Assembly (NCBI GenBank): GCA_902768985.1
Contig: CACXNA010000001.1
Location: forward strand, 1 to 64,000
Reading direction: 5' to 3'
Length of the DNA stretch: 64,000 nt
Origin: an uncultured Bacteroidia bacterium
GTDB lineage: Bacteria; Bacteroidota; Bacteroidia; Bacteroidales; UBA932
This document shows positions 1 to 7,974 of the stretch, in pieces. Every line of letters begins with the position of its first letter. Position 1 is the stretch's first letter. The position numbers and the translations under genes are program-made. Under the pieces are notes generated by a model. The model saw only the letters and a list, made by a program, of their open reading frames with translations. It made no database searches and was not told the origin of the DNA.

Positions 1-1
1 C

Positions 2-409
2 TCGGCACTTCACAAGATGTTTGAGATGATTGGCGGCGGCGAACGTGCAGGTAGCGGAGCTGATACCATCAAGAAAGGCTGGGCCGATAACAAGTGGCCA
101 GCGCCTGAAATCAAGGAACACTTCGGTCAGAATGATGACCGGGTGGAGCTGACGCTACGGCTTGTTCAGTCCACCAGTTCACCTGGGAAGGGTACTGAAA
201 ACGAAGAAATCAGGGTAAAAACTAGGGTAAAAACTAGGGTAAAAATCAGGGAGATAATGAGGAAGAATCCAAGAGTTACAATCCCCGAAATGGCCTCAGA
301 AATAGGGGTCTCAGTCAAAACCATAGAGTGGCATTTGGCCAAGATGAAAGGAATTGAAATTGAACGTGAAGGGCCTGCTAACGGAGGCCATTGGATAATC
401 CTCGAATAA
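2..409 (+). CDS. ATP-binding / winged-helix protein, C-terminal part (5' end outside window)
   Basis: The reading frame is open from base 2 and runs off the left edge, so only about 135 C-terminal residues are visible. The first part, around ERAGSGADTI, resembles the C-terminal end of the HATPase_c_4 region in AlbA_2-type 'RecG-like' ATP-binding proteins. The last 50 residues form a winged helix-turn-helix (around IPEMASEIGVSVKTIEWHL). Between them is a short basic repeat made of three 12-bp DNA units. Such proteins are frequent in mobile and defence regions and are often regulators. Family assignment is from pattern recognition; function is unknown. Confidence 0.6.
   Translation, partial: SALHKMFEMIGGGERAGSGADTIKKGWADNKWPAPEIKEHFGQNDDRVELTLRLVQSTSSPGKGTENEEIRVKTRVKTRVKIREIMRKNPRVTIPEMASEIGVSVKTIEWHLAKMKGIEIEREGPANGGHWIILE
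212..247 (+). repeat. 3 x 12-bp tandem repeat inside a CDS
   Basis: Three tandem copies of AGGGTAAAAACT (the third ends in ATC) encode a basic VKTR/VKTR/VKIR linker just before the winged helix of the left-edge protein. Loss or gain of units would keep the frame. Confidence 0.8.
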
Positions 410-468
410 GTTTTTACCGCCAAACCAATAACAGTTTGGCGGTAGTTATATAGTAGGGGCGAATTGTT

Positions 469-762
469 TTACTTGTCTAACTGTTTCCTATAAACTTCAT
501 CCAACGTCTGGCCATCCTTGTCTTTCCAGACAATCCATCCATTGTTGCTGCTGCCGATGCAGAAGTCAGCTGCGGTGCTGGGGCTTGAAAAAGTTTTGTC
601 TGATTCCAACTCCAAATGGTCTCCATTTTTAATTGTATATTCACCAAGCAATTTTGTGCGCTTCTCCTTCCAATTAAACCGTCTCTGTGCGCCAATATAT
701 TCTAAATAATTGGGCGGCTTTTGTGTCAATCTACAAAGGCACAGGGGCGCAATACACAACAT
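469..762 (-). pseudogene. DUF4357 domain fragment
   Basis: The minus-strand frame ends in a typical DUF4357 domain: a 'SPSTAADFCIGSSNNGW' core followed by 'WKDKDGQTLDEVYR' and the stop. DUF4357 is normally the C-terminal domain of larger proteins such as GIY-YIG or restriction-associated proteins. Here the frame cannot be extended upstream into a recognisable N-terminal domain, and the apparent start is unconvincing. I read it as a 3' remnant left by rearrangement. The true upstream limit of homology is uncertain. Confidence 0.55.
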
Positions 763-936
763 TGGCTAGAGTGAAGGATTTGTTTAAGGTAAGGGTTTAG
801 TCCTTGACCATTGAATCGTTTTATTAGCGTTATGCTATTGAGTCGCAACATAACCTGATTGTTTGGAAAGGAACTGCGTCATATCAAACAATAATTATTA
901 CTAGGAGAATCTGTTTTCTGGTCGAGAGAGAATTTG

Positions 937-944
937 TATCTTTG
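937..944 (+). promoter_or_regulatory. Bacteroidota -7 box (TATCTTTG)
   Basis: A perfect TAnnTTTG match lies only 6 bases before the ATG at 951. A transcript starting here would have almost no leader for the 951 start, so leaderless translation or a downstream start (for example the ATG at 1054) is possible. Confidence 0.5.
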
Positions 945-950
945 TATGAC

Positions 951-1832
951 ATGAATAGTTTGTCATTGATGTCACGCGAAGAATTAATAGAAAACATTTG
1001 GAAAAGAGAGTTTGATGGTTTATTTTTACACCATCTGAAACAAGCACTGGAAGATGAAAACTTTGCGCTCAACAGATTGGGCTCAAATAGAGCGGCGTTA
1101 CGAGGCTTACAAAACGGCTCTCGTCTACATGTCGCAGCATCCATTATCGCACAAAGAGGCGGTTGCACAGGCTCAGAGACTTCATTATCAAGTGACAGCC
1201 TCGGCTTCCAGTATCTAATCCAAGAGTTATTAATAGAATCGTGGGCAAAGCATAACAATTGCTGGATTGCCCCCACGGAGTCTTTTCTTCAAGAGAGATA
1301 TGGCGATAAGGACGGGAAGGATGTTGTTAAAGAATGGAAGACATATAAATATGAATCTATTCAACTAGCCCTTGATAGGATCACGATTCATAATGCTGTA
1401 TTTCCTGAAACCTCTCTTAAAGTTGAAGGATTTGGTAGGACTCGTGCAGGTGATTTCGCGATACTTGTTCGTCAACCATTTATCCACATTAATGGTGAAT
1501 TGGTATCTGATAAAGAGGTGATTGATTATATGCATAGTATCGGTTTCGGAGAAACTCATGGGTTTGGTGGGAACAATCCTCGTGTTCATTCAGAGTACTT
1601 GAACTCTGATTTCTATATCGCGGATCTTCATAAAGAGAACATTGTCCGTTTTGTTGATCCTTCTGGGCATGCTTTCTTCTTTGTAATAGACTGTATGGCG
1701 TACTTCAATACGCCTGGCCTAGGATTGGGTGGTTCGTTTCTAATACATGATCCGGAAGTGTGGGCTTACAAGAGCGAGAATGAATGGCCATATGCTATCC
1801 GTTCAAATGATAAACCATTGCATTATTTGTAA
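951..1832 (+). CDS. polyvalent-protein-kinase-like protein (mobile-element type)
   Basis: 293 aa from the ATG at 951 (a TTG at 942 is also possible). The C-terminal two thirds match the pattern of the polyvalent protein kinase domain of Bacteroidota phages and conjugative elements: 'IHNAVFPET', then 'AILVRQPFI', 'EVIDYMHSIGF', a catalytic-loop-like DLHKEN and a later VID that could supply the metal-binding aspartate. The first 90 residues do not resemble the family, and an alternative frame at 1054-1218 overlaps them. Either the real start is internal or two coding frames overlap here. It ends 5 bp before the TPR/HTH gene. Kinase activity is inferred only. Confidence 0.55.
   Translation: MNSLSLMSREELIENIWKREFDGLFLHHLKQALEDENFALNRLGSNRAALRGLQNGSRLHVAASIIAQRGGCTGSETSLSSDSLGFQYLIQELLIESWAKHNNCWIAPTESFLQERYGDKDGKDVVKEWKTYKYESIQLALDRITIHNAVFPETSLKVEGFGRTRAGDFAILVRQPFIHINGELVSDKEVIDYMHSIGFGETHGFGGNNPRVHSEYLNSDFYIADLHKENIVRFVDPSGHAFFFVIDCMAYFNTPGLGLGGSFLIHDPEVWAYKSENEWPYAIRSNDKPLHYL
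1054..1218 (+). CDS. possible overlapping small protein (54 aa)
   Basis: In the +1 frame relative to the kinase-like gene, an ATG at 1054 opens 54 codons with natural-looking composition (DWAQIERRYEAYKTAL, then LSHKEAVAQAQRLHYQ). This reads more like a real helical protein than the overlapped part of the longer frame, which is rich in S, G and R. It could be a small element-encoded protein, or it could reveal a frameshift in the annotated kinase gene. No family recognised. Confidence 0.35.
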   Translation: MKTLRSTDWAQIERRYEAYKTALVYMSQHPLSHKEAVAQAQRLHYQVTASASSI

Positions 1833-1837
1833 TTAGA

Positions 1838-3550
1838 ATGAAGACTCAACGATACATATATCATCTGTCCGCGCTGATTACAGTTGTATCTATTTTAGCG
1901 GCCTGCGGCCCGTCATCAAGGCAGCGCGTGGCGGCGACGTTGGATGATGTCGAAACCTACATCAACGATCGCCCCGACAGCGCCCTGGTGGTGCTGGAGG
2001 GCGTGGACTCCACGGCCCTGAGCACCCGCGCCCTGCGGGCCCGGTACTCGCTACTGCACACGATGGCGCTGGACAAGTGCTACAAGGATATCACGGCACC
2101 CGGCCTGCTGGATCCGGCTGTTGCGTGGTATGAGAATCACGGTACGGCCGACGAGAAGATGAAAACTCTTTTTTACCAAGGGCGAATCGCACAAGAGAAA
2201 AAGGAGTGGAATAATGCTGCGGTTCGCTATTATCAAGCAGAAGGGTATGCGGATGAAGCGCAAGATAGGCATGCCGCCGGATTGTTGTATGAGGCGATTT
2301 CCAGTATTTATAATTTTGTTCATAATACGGGAAAGGAACAGGAGTATGTAGAGAAAGCCCTGAGGACCTACAAGCAAGCGAGTGATCCGTTTTACGAATC
2401 CGCGCTGGGCGACTTGGCCATTGTGTATCATTCCCGGCAGGAGTGGGCTAAGGCAGATTCTCTATACCAAGAGGCCATTGCGCACTCGAAAGAATACCCG
2501 CATTCTCTGGCAATCTATCTTTCCAACTATGGTAGGATGAAGGTCTTGCAGCCGGACAAGGATCCCGTGGGCGCGCTGGCGGTGTTGAATCAGAAAAGAC
2601 AGATATCTGGTAGTTTGACACCCGAGGAGGCTGGAGCCTATGCTTATGCTCTGGTGCTTTGCGGGAGGCATCGTGAAGCAAAGCAGATTCTGGACCAGTT
2701 AGCGAGTTTTACTACAGCATCCTTAGGATCGGTTGAGGCTTGGATTTGTCGATGCGCTCTCGCTATCGGTGATTATCAGCGAGCATACGAGTCACAGCGA
2801 AAGGCCCGTTTGTGGGAAGAGTCAGAATTAAGAAGAATCTTGTCCGATCCTGTTTCGGGAGCTATTACTGAGTATCAGGAAATGCTCTCTATCCAGAGGC
2901 GGATGCAATATAAGGTCAGATTATTTGTTTTGGTGATTATCCTGCTTGTATTTTGTTTTGCTTTTGCCTTGGTATATATAAGGAAAAACAAACTGGAGGC
3001 AGACAAATCCCGGGTGCTGGAAATATGTTCCATTTTGGAGAAGGAAGCGTCTGAGCATGAGACTCGAACAGTCGTTCTTCAAGAGCAGTTGCATAACAGT
3101 CAGGAAGCAGCAAGACAGGAACGGGTGTTTCGTTTCCGGCAGACAGGGAAGCTTCAGGCTGCGATTTGGCATCTGAACCGCACCGGAGAATCCTGGATTA
3201 AGAAAGATTCTCGCCTGATATCTATCAAAGAGGAACTGTGCCAGATATACGATATAAATGATTCCGGAGAGAAACTGGTCCGGCGACTGGACCGGGATCT
3301 GGACGGAAAGATCATACCATTGGTCGAGGTGTTGCATCTTAAGGATAACCCGAATGAGCAGCTCTTCTTGTGTTGCTGCTTACTGGACCTTCCCGCAGAA
3401 ATGGTGGCGGCGAGATTCAATCTGACAAGCAATAACGTCCGTGTCAAAAAACACCGTCTTAAAGACCAGATTGCGAGATTGAACAATGCAGATTATGATG
3501 CGTTGTTTGATATACGTAGAAAAGGCATTACAGATTCCTGCTCCGGATAA
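1838..3550 (+). CDS. TPR lipoprotein with transmembrane helix and cytoplasmic HTH (putative one-component regulator)
   Basis: 570 aa. Residues 1-23 are a signal with a lipobox (ILAAC, Cys23). Residues 30-340 are helical TPR-like repeats predicted to lie outside the inner membrane. Residues 361-381 are a strong transmembrane helix, 385-440 are coiled-coil-like, and 517-543 hold a helix-turn-helix resembling sigma region 4 or LuxR (AEMVAARFNLTSNNVRVKKHR). Proteins of this layout are common in Bacteroidales and suggest sensing across the membrane. It stands directly upstream of the first peptide/propeller cassette, so it is a candidate regulator of the cassettes. The first 300 bp are much more GC-rich than the rest, suggesting a mosaic origin. 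Function not established. Confidence 0.75.
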   Translation: MKTQRYIYHLSALITVVSILAACGPSSRQRVAATLDDVETYINDRPDSALVVLEGVDSTALSTRALRARYSLLHTMALDKCYKDITAPGLLDPAVAWYENHGTADEKMKTLFYQGRIAQEKKEWNNAAVRYYQAEGYADEAQDRHAAGLLYEAISSIYNFVHNTGKEQEYVEKALRTYKQASDPFYESALGDLAIVYHSRQEWAKADSLYQEAIAHSKEYPHSLAIYLSNYGRMKVLQPDKDPVGALAVLNQKRQISGSLTPEEAGAYAYALVLCGRHREAKQILDQLASFTTASLGSVEAWICRCALAIGDYQRAYESQRKARLWEESELRRILSDPVSGAITEYQEMLSIQRRMQYKVRLFVLVIILLVFCFAFALVYIRKNKLEADKSRVLEICSILEKEASEHETRTVVLQEQLHNSQEAARQERVFRFRQTGKLQAAIWHLNRTGESWIKKDSRLISIKEELCQIYDINDSGEKLVRRLDRDLDGKIIPLVEVLHLKDNPNEQLFLCCCLLDLPAEMVAARFNLTSNNVRVKKHRLKDQIARLNNADYDALFDIRRKGITDSCSG

Positions 3551-3665
3551 AAAACAGGGGTGGGTGTAATATGTTGTTAATCAAACAGTTGTGCGAGAGT
3601 CGGCCTGCGAAGAATCAGACTGTAATATTGCGCATTTATTACACTTCAGCAACGGATTGATAACC

Positions 3666-3696
3666 AAATCATTACAAAACATCATTGTAATGATTT
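3666..3696 (+). promoter_or_regulatory. hairpin operator AAATCATTAC-N11-GTAATGATTT (cassette 1)
   Basis: Perfect 10-bp inverted repeat at 3666-3675 and 3687-3696 with an 11-nt loop, followed by a T-run. The same repeat with the same loop length occurs at 23970-24000 before the fourth cassette. It lies immediately upstream of the promoter of the 3766 gene. It may be an operator, a terminator for the upstream gene 1838-3550, or both. Confidence 0.75.
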
Positions 3697-3709
3697 TTTG
3701 CGTCTGAAA

Positions 3710-3742
3710 TTTGGAATTGTCTTTCCCGCCTCTTTATCTTTG
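3710..3742 (+). promoter_or_regulatory. promoter of cassette 1
   Basis: TTTG at 3710-3713 and TATCTTTG at 3735-3742 are separated by 21 bp, matching the Bacteroidota -33/-7 arrangement. The ATG at 3766 follows 23 bp after the -7 box. Confidence 0.7.
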
Positions 3743-3765
3743 CTCTTAGCAAAAACGAGAGCAAA

Positions 3766-4167
3766 ATGAATAAAAAGAAACATTATTTCTATGTTGTGGC
3801 GTTCATTATAGTGACGCTAGTCACGTTTGGGACTGTCCCGTGTTACGCGGATGACGATCAAACGTTCATCATTATCTCGAATGATGGCTCTTTGGGCGGA
3901 GATACAGGACACCATGCACCTGCTTTGATTCCAATTCAGGCAGCATACTTCTCGTCAGTATCCACCATCTATGTGAATTTCCTCTATGATCTGGGGACGG
4001 TATTTGTTGAGATAGAGAACCAGACCACGGGATCATACTCGCAGACAAACATCAACGCCACGCAGGGCGTCCATCTTTTCGTGATTTCTGGAGACGATGG
4101 CGTCTATGAGATTACTTTCACCCTATCCGACGGTCACGTTTATACAGGATCATTCGTAATCGAATAG
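3766..4167 (+). CDS. small secreted DUF3244-like protein
   Basis: 133 aa with an N-terminal signal peptide (hydrophobic residues 8-28, cleavage likely after CYADD-like sequence). The mature part is a single beta-sandwich-like domain with the DUF3244 pattern: a strand 'IYVNFLYDLGTVFVEIEN', a turn, and the ending 'YEITFTLSDGHVYTGSFVIE'. DUF3244 proteins are small secreted proteins of Bacteroidales without an established function. It is the first gene behind the operator and promoter of cassette 1, the place a peptide gene takes in the later cassettes. Confidence 0.7.
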   Translation: MNKKKHYFYVVAFIIVTLVTFGTVPCYADDDQTFIIISNDGSLGGDTGHHAPALIPIQAAYFSSVSTIYVNFLYDLGTVFVEIENQTTGSYSQTNINATQGVHLFVISGDDGVYEITFTLSDGHVYTGSFVIE

Positions 4168-4181
4168 ACAGACAAGGTCTT

Positions 4182-4322
4182 ATGCGTCGCATCCTGCTCC
4201 TGTCCTTCCTTTGCCTTCTTGCAGTTTCTTTCACTGGCTGCAAGAAGGCAAGGTTGCGCGCGCAACTGAAGGAATTGATGGGAAGCACAATAGCTCTGCT
4301 AGAGTATCACGACACTTTTTAA
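4182..4322 (+). pseudogene. 46-aa truncated lipoprotein (N-terminus of a redox-type lipoprotein?)
   Basis: ATG at 4182, stop at 4320-4322. The product has a signal and lipobox (SFTGC, Cys20) and then only about 25 residues (ARLRAQLKELMGSTIALL). The pattern 'LKELMG.TI' is like the start of the thioredoxin-like lipoproteins that accompany propeller genes in other Bacteroidales, but the rest is missing. It lies 14 bp after the DUF3244 gene and just before the peptide gene. I think it is a relic, though a genuine small lipoprotein cannot be excluded. Confidence 0.5.
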
Positions 4323-4333
4323 ATATTTTTATT

Positions 4334-4618
4334 ATGAAGAGAAAAATGTATTTAGGTATGGCCGCCATCATGTCTTTGTTGGTCGGCATTATGGTTATGA
4401 TTCTTGCCCAACAGAGCAAGCGTCCGCTTACTATGAATCTGGAGGCCCTGACTCAAGGAGAAGCCACAATTACCTGTGATTCTGGGAATTACGGCCTGTG
4501 CCATAGAATCGCTTACGATTCGTATTTATGGGGTCTAGAGATCTACTACTATTGCGAATGGACGGGACATCAAGCAGACAATTGCCCTTTCTCTATCTAT
4601 TTGTTAAATAGATTCTGA
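4334..4618 (+). CDS. NVEAL-like secreted peptide, copy 1
   Basis: 94 aa. A hydrophobic N-terminal segment (residues 6-25) is followed by the NVEAL-type motif as MNLEALTQGE. The remainder has four cysteines and several aromatic residues (TITCD, GLCHR, YYYCEW, DNCPF). NVEAL proteins are short Bacteroidales proteins of unknown function with this motif just after the signal segment. I chose the ATG at 4334 because a start further upstream would add an unrelated extension. It precedes the propeller lipoprotein by 3 bp, an arrangement repeated in the window. Confidence 0.7.
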   Translation: MKRKMYLGMAAIMSLLVGIMVMILAQQSKRPLTMNLEALTQGEATITCDSGNYGLCHRIAYDSYLWGLEIYYYCEWTGHQADNCPFSIYLLNRF

Positions 4619-4621
4619 CAT

Positions 4622-5743
4622 ATGCCGTCCGTCTGTGTAAAAGCAAAAGCTGCAATACAGGTTTTGACGATATCTTTGCTGTTGTCGGCTTGTCGACAAC
4701 AGCAAAGTATAGTTGCAGATTATCACGTTGATGTTGATTTACTAAGAACACAGGAGATATCCTTTTTAGATTTTTTCAAGGAAATTGATGTGATCCCTTT
4801 AGAGGCAACAGATTCCGCATATCTAAATGTGTCGTGCTTATCAACCTATCTTGTTGTTGAGGATAAACTCATTGTACTGGATCGTGCTGATAATTCTATA
4901 AAGTTTTTTAATCTGGACGGAAAATGGTGTGGAACATTGTCTAAATATGGTCGGGGCCCCGGGGAATATGCCATGTTGACAGACGTAGATTATAATAAGG
5001 AACGTCGAAGTGTTGACATTCTTGACGCAACAGGGAAGATCCTATCGTATGCTTTTGAAGGCAGTTTTCCGTTTATTCGAGAACTGAGCATTCCATATCA
5101 AATGAAGGGTTTAGTCAATTTTAAGTCATCACATTCAGGATACTATTTGTTTTCGGGATTTGATAGTTCCGTACTACGTTATTGGGAGCCAGATAGCGAA
5201 GGATTGTTTGAAGTGGAGGGGATCCCAATGGTTGAACAAAACCGTCGTGCAGGATATAAAACTACGGGGAGTCCTTTTTATGTGTTTGATGAGGATATTT
5301 ATTACACAGATGGGCCGACAGGACAGGTTTTTCGTCTTGTTGGAAAGGACGCTTTACCTCATCTTTCATGGAACCTAGGGCGTTTCTCTTTCAAATCGAA
5401 GCAAGTAGATGCTAATAAAACGGGGTCATCAATAAATGAATTGAAGCGAGCGTCCAATACGATGGCAGGACCATTTTCTGCCATACGAGAGACGTCACGT
5501 CTTGTGTTTGCAAATGTCCTGTTTATGGGTCGAGGCGTGAATATTATTTACGATAAACTATCAGACGTGACGCATCTGTTTACGCGGACGCAAGAAGGAT
5601 TAATGTTCAGCCCTGGCTTTGTATGTGGGAAATACATGTATTTCTTGGCACCTCCGGAAATTGCACGACAATTAGTCCCCGAGGAGAAGTTGAGTTTTAA
5701 TAGCCAAGACCCCAATTATGTGTTAATAAAGTATTTAATATGA
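4622..5743 (+). CDS. 6-bladed beta-propeller lipoprotein, copy 1
   Basis: 373 aa lipoprotein: signal and lipobox LLSAC with Cys24. The rest has the repeated beta-strand pattern of the Bacteroidales '6-bladed beta-propeller' family, with the hallmark GRGPGEY at about 110-116 after 'FNLDGKWCGTLSKY'. Members are thought to be surface- or periplasm-exposed binding proteins; no ligand is established. It is coupled by a 4-bp stop/start overlap to the CxxC protein at 5740 and follows peptide copy 1. Base composition is AT-rich compared with the chromosome to the right. Confidence 0.8.
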   Translation: MPSVCVKAKAAIQVLTISLLLSACRQQQSIVADYHVDVDLLRTQEISFLDFFKEIDVIPLEATDSAYLNVSCLSTYLVVEDKLIVLDRADNSIKFFNLDGKWCGTLSKYGRGPGEYAMLTDVDYNKERRSVDILDATGKILSYAFEGSFPFIRELSIPYQMKGLVNFKSSHSGYYLFSGFDSSVLRYWEPDSEGLFEVEGIPMVEQNRRAGYKTTGSPFYVFDEDIYYTDGPTGQVFRLVGKDALPHLSWNLGRFSFKSKQVDANKTGSSINELKRASNTMAGPFSAIRETSRLVFANVLFMGRGVNIIYDKLSDVTHLFTRTQEGLMFSPGFVCGKYMYFLAPPEIARQLVPEEKLSFNSQDPNYVLIKYLI

Positions 5744-6291
5744 GCCCGTTGGGTAAATGCGTAGTTTTTTTCTTGTTATCATTAGCCGTTGTTTTTTCCG
5801 GTCTGGACCTGCTGAGGAATAATGAGAAGTGTGTGAATGAATCAATGGATAATTCCGCCGACTTTGACAATGTCGGACAAGTCTTTTTTTCGTGCAATTT
5901 GGACGGCCTTCAAATAGAAAAAGATATGTGGCGAGATATTTTGATTGAAAGAAATTTGAAGGGAAAACCTGTACTTGTCGTCTGGCATTCTCATCTTGGC
6001 TGTAAAGCTTGCAATGACTTTGTGTTTACTCAAGTTGAAAAAAAGATAGGAAACAACCTTCCTGTTCTTTTTATAGGCACAGACTATCGATCTCGCAATT
6101 CAACTGATTCGGAGGTATACCTTAGCCCAAACGAGTCGTTGGGATTAAGTGTGGAGGAGTTGAAAGTACCCTTTATGTTCGTTTATGATAGCGAAATACG
6201 TCACCTTTTCGTCCCGGATACTAGGAATGAGAAAGCTATTGATATGTATTTGGATGTTGTTTCAATGCGGTACGGTTTAAAAGAATTATAA
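5740..6291 (+). CDS. membrane-anchored thioredoxin-like protein (CKAC), copy 1
   Basis: 183 aa with an N-terminal signal-anchor (residues 7-25). A thioredoxin-fold pattern follows: 'KPVLVVWHSHLGCKACNDF' with a CKAC redox motif, then a strand 'LPVLFIGTDY' and the cis-Pro-like 'LKVPFMFVYD'. It overlaps the propeller gene by 4 bp, so translation is probably coupled. Together with nearby Cys-rich peptides this suggests a disulfide-handling partner, although the family is diverse and activity is unproven. Confidence 0.65.
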   Translation: MSPLGKCVVFFLLSLAVVFSGLDLLRNNEKCVNESMDNSADFDNVGQVFFSCNLDGLQIEKDMWRDILIERNLKGKPVLVVWHSHLGCKACNDFVFTQVEKKIGNNLPVLFIGTDYRSRNSTDSEVYLSPNESLGLSVEELKVPFMFVYDSEIRHLFVPDTRNEKAIDMYLDVVSMRYGLKEL

Positions 6292-6309
6292 ATGTAAAGC
6301 AGATGAGAG

Positions 6310-7671
6310 ATGAAAAAGATATCATTTCTACTTATCATTTTAATTCTCAATGATATATCTATTATCGCTTTCGCAGATTCTTTTTCAGGTCAACGAATAC
6401 AAGAGATTGAGTTTAGTCTCCTTTCACGGTATTCTTTTCCTAAAGATAAGTGGAAATTGGAAGCAGCGAAATATTTAATAAATGGCCTTCCTCAGCAGTG
6501 GCATTACGATCCCAGTGTACTTGAAGAGACGGGAGTGAAGATAAAAGTAATGGATGCAGAGGTCATTGACGCGGACTACCTTGCCGAGAATATTGAGTAT
6601 GCATTCCGGGCCTGGGAACTCCCCTGGGCCCGGAATGTGTCTTTCGAGGATTTCTGTCGGTACTTGCTTCCCTACAAGATGGGTAACGAGGCTCCGGAGC
6701 GCTGGCGGGCGGCGGTGTGGGAGGAGTATGCCTCCTTACGCGAGGCAGCGATTGCAGAACCGGGGATAAGACCTTCGGAGGTGTGCCGACGTGTCGATGC
6801 CTTTGTGAATACATGGTATACTGTTCATTACAACGACAACTATCCGACAGATGCCGGCTATTTGAAGGCAAAAGAGCTCCGGGGAGGCACATGCAACGGT
6901 GCCTCGCTGATGATCTTGTATCCGTTGCGGGCGCTGGGCGTGTGCGCGACCTATGAGTGCGTTCCGCATTGGGGCAACCGAAGCAGTTCGCACGCCTGGA
7001 ATGCCCTCTACGAGAACGGTCAGCTGATCCAGTTCAACGGTCCCGAATTGGATCCCGGCAGGACCAAAGAAGAGTTCATTGGCGTGGGCAGAATGTTGCG
7101 CAAGCGCCCGAAGGTGTTGCGCAAGGATTATCTGAGCGCCGGGAAAATCGATGTTACCACGGAATATATCCCGACGGCCGATCTGGATATCCGGGGACGC
7201 GGAGAACAGTCCGGAAAGCCCGGGCTGATGGTCTTCGATAATGAACGTTGGTGTAGTGTCGCCGACGGGGCATGGCGTGGCCGTCGTGCGGTATTCCCGG
7301 CCGTGGCGCGGGGCGTTGCTTTCCTGCCGGTGGTCAGCGAAAATGGGCGTGGACAAGCGCTCTGTTGGCCGCTTGTCGTGGAACGAAGCGGGCGGTTGAA
7401 ACTGTTCCGGCCTCGCCTGTGGCGCCGGACGGTACGACTGACGGCGAAGTATCCGGAAGATGAGAGCAATGCCGTCACCCCGGGCAAACGGTACGAACTG
7501 TTCTACTGGCGCGGCAGCTGGGTGTCGCTGGGAGTTCGTGAAGCGACGGATTCGGTGCTGGTTTGCCATCGGGTGCCGAAAGGAGCGTTGCTATTGCTGC
7601 GCGATCTGGATAGTGATAAGAGACGGGAGAGAATCTTTGCTTACGAAAAAGGGAAACAAATCTGGTATTGA
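6310..7671 (+). CDS. secreted transglutaminase-like protein
   Basis: 453 aa with a signal peptide (residues 4-22). The central region has the papain-like transglutaminase core: Cys195 in GGTCNGAS, His228 in SSSHAWNAL and a downstream acidic position near FNGPELD (about 243-248). The C-terminal 190 residues are beta-rich and probably a sandwich domain. Related bacterial proteins act as proteases or cross-linkers; a role in peptide maturation would be speculation. The first 290 bp are AT-rich, then composition switches abruptly to GC-rich at a perfect palindrome (6602-6637). The gene ends 59 bp before peptide copy 2. Confidence 0.7.
   Translation: MKKISFLLIILILNDISIIAFADSFSGQRIQEIEFSLLSRYSFPKDKWKLEAAKYLINGLPQQWHYDPSVLEETGVKIKVMDAEVIDADYLAENIEYAFRAWELPWARNVSFEDFCRYLLPYKMGNEAPERWRAAVWEEYASLREAAIAEPGIRPSEVCRRVDAFVNTWYTVHYNDNYPTDAGYLKAKELRGGTCNGASLMILYPLRALGVCATYECVPHWGNRSSSHAWNALYENGQLIQFNGPELDPGRTKEEFIGVGRMLRKRPKVLRKDYLSAGKIDVTTEYIPTADLDIRGRGEQSGKPGLMVFDNERWCSVADGAWRGRRAVFPAVARGVAFLPVVSENGRGQALCWPLVVERSGRLKLFRPRLWRRTVRLTAKYPEDESNAVTPGKRYELFYWRGSWVSLGVREATDSVLVCHRVPKGALLLLRDLDSDKRRERIFAYEKGKQIWY
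6602..6637 (+). repeat. 11-bp perfect palindrome inside the transglutaminase gene
   Basis: CATTCCGGGCC at 6602-6612 pairs exactly with GGCCCGGAATG at 6627-6637 across a 14-nt loop. It stays in frame and marks the point where the gene turns from AT-rich to GC-rich. The arms resemble those of the in-frame palindromic elements elsewhere in the window (CCCGGAATG type). Confidence 0.65.
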
Positions 7672-7730
7672 ACGTAATATACACACTTATGTGTCTTACT
7701 TTTTTTATTAACCATTTAAACCATTTTCTT

Positions 7731-7970
7731 ATGAAGAAGGTATTAATTTCTTTGGCTGCAGCATGCTTGCTGTTCTCGGGATTTGTGACGGTTAAGAGTT
7801 TAGCTCGAAACAATCCCATTGTGAATGCCCCGATGGAGGCTCTTTCTGAGATTGAGAGCGATAGACGCTACCAATCTATGGGCTATTGTGAGTATCTACT
7901 GACGTATATGTGTATCAAGGAAGAAACATGCGAACTGTGTAGAAAAGATTGCCCGAGATCTACAGAATAA
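7731..7970 (+). CDS. NVEAL-like secreted peptide, copy 2
   Basis: 79 aa starting at the ATG at 7731 (an in-frame start at 7668 is unlikely). The hydrophobic signal (residues 4-20) is followed by the motif NAPMEALSEIES. The mature part carries five cysteines, four of them near the C-terminus (MCIKEETCELCRKDC). The gene precedes propeller copy 2 by 4 bp, exactly as for copy 1. No separate promoter was seen, so it may be transcribed with the transglutaminase gene. Confidence 0.75.
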   Translation: MKKVLISLAAACLLFSGFVTVKSLARNNPIVNAPMEALSEIESDRRYQSMGYCEYLLTYMCIKEETCELCRKDCPRSTE

Positions 7971-7974
7971 ATAT

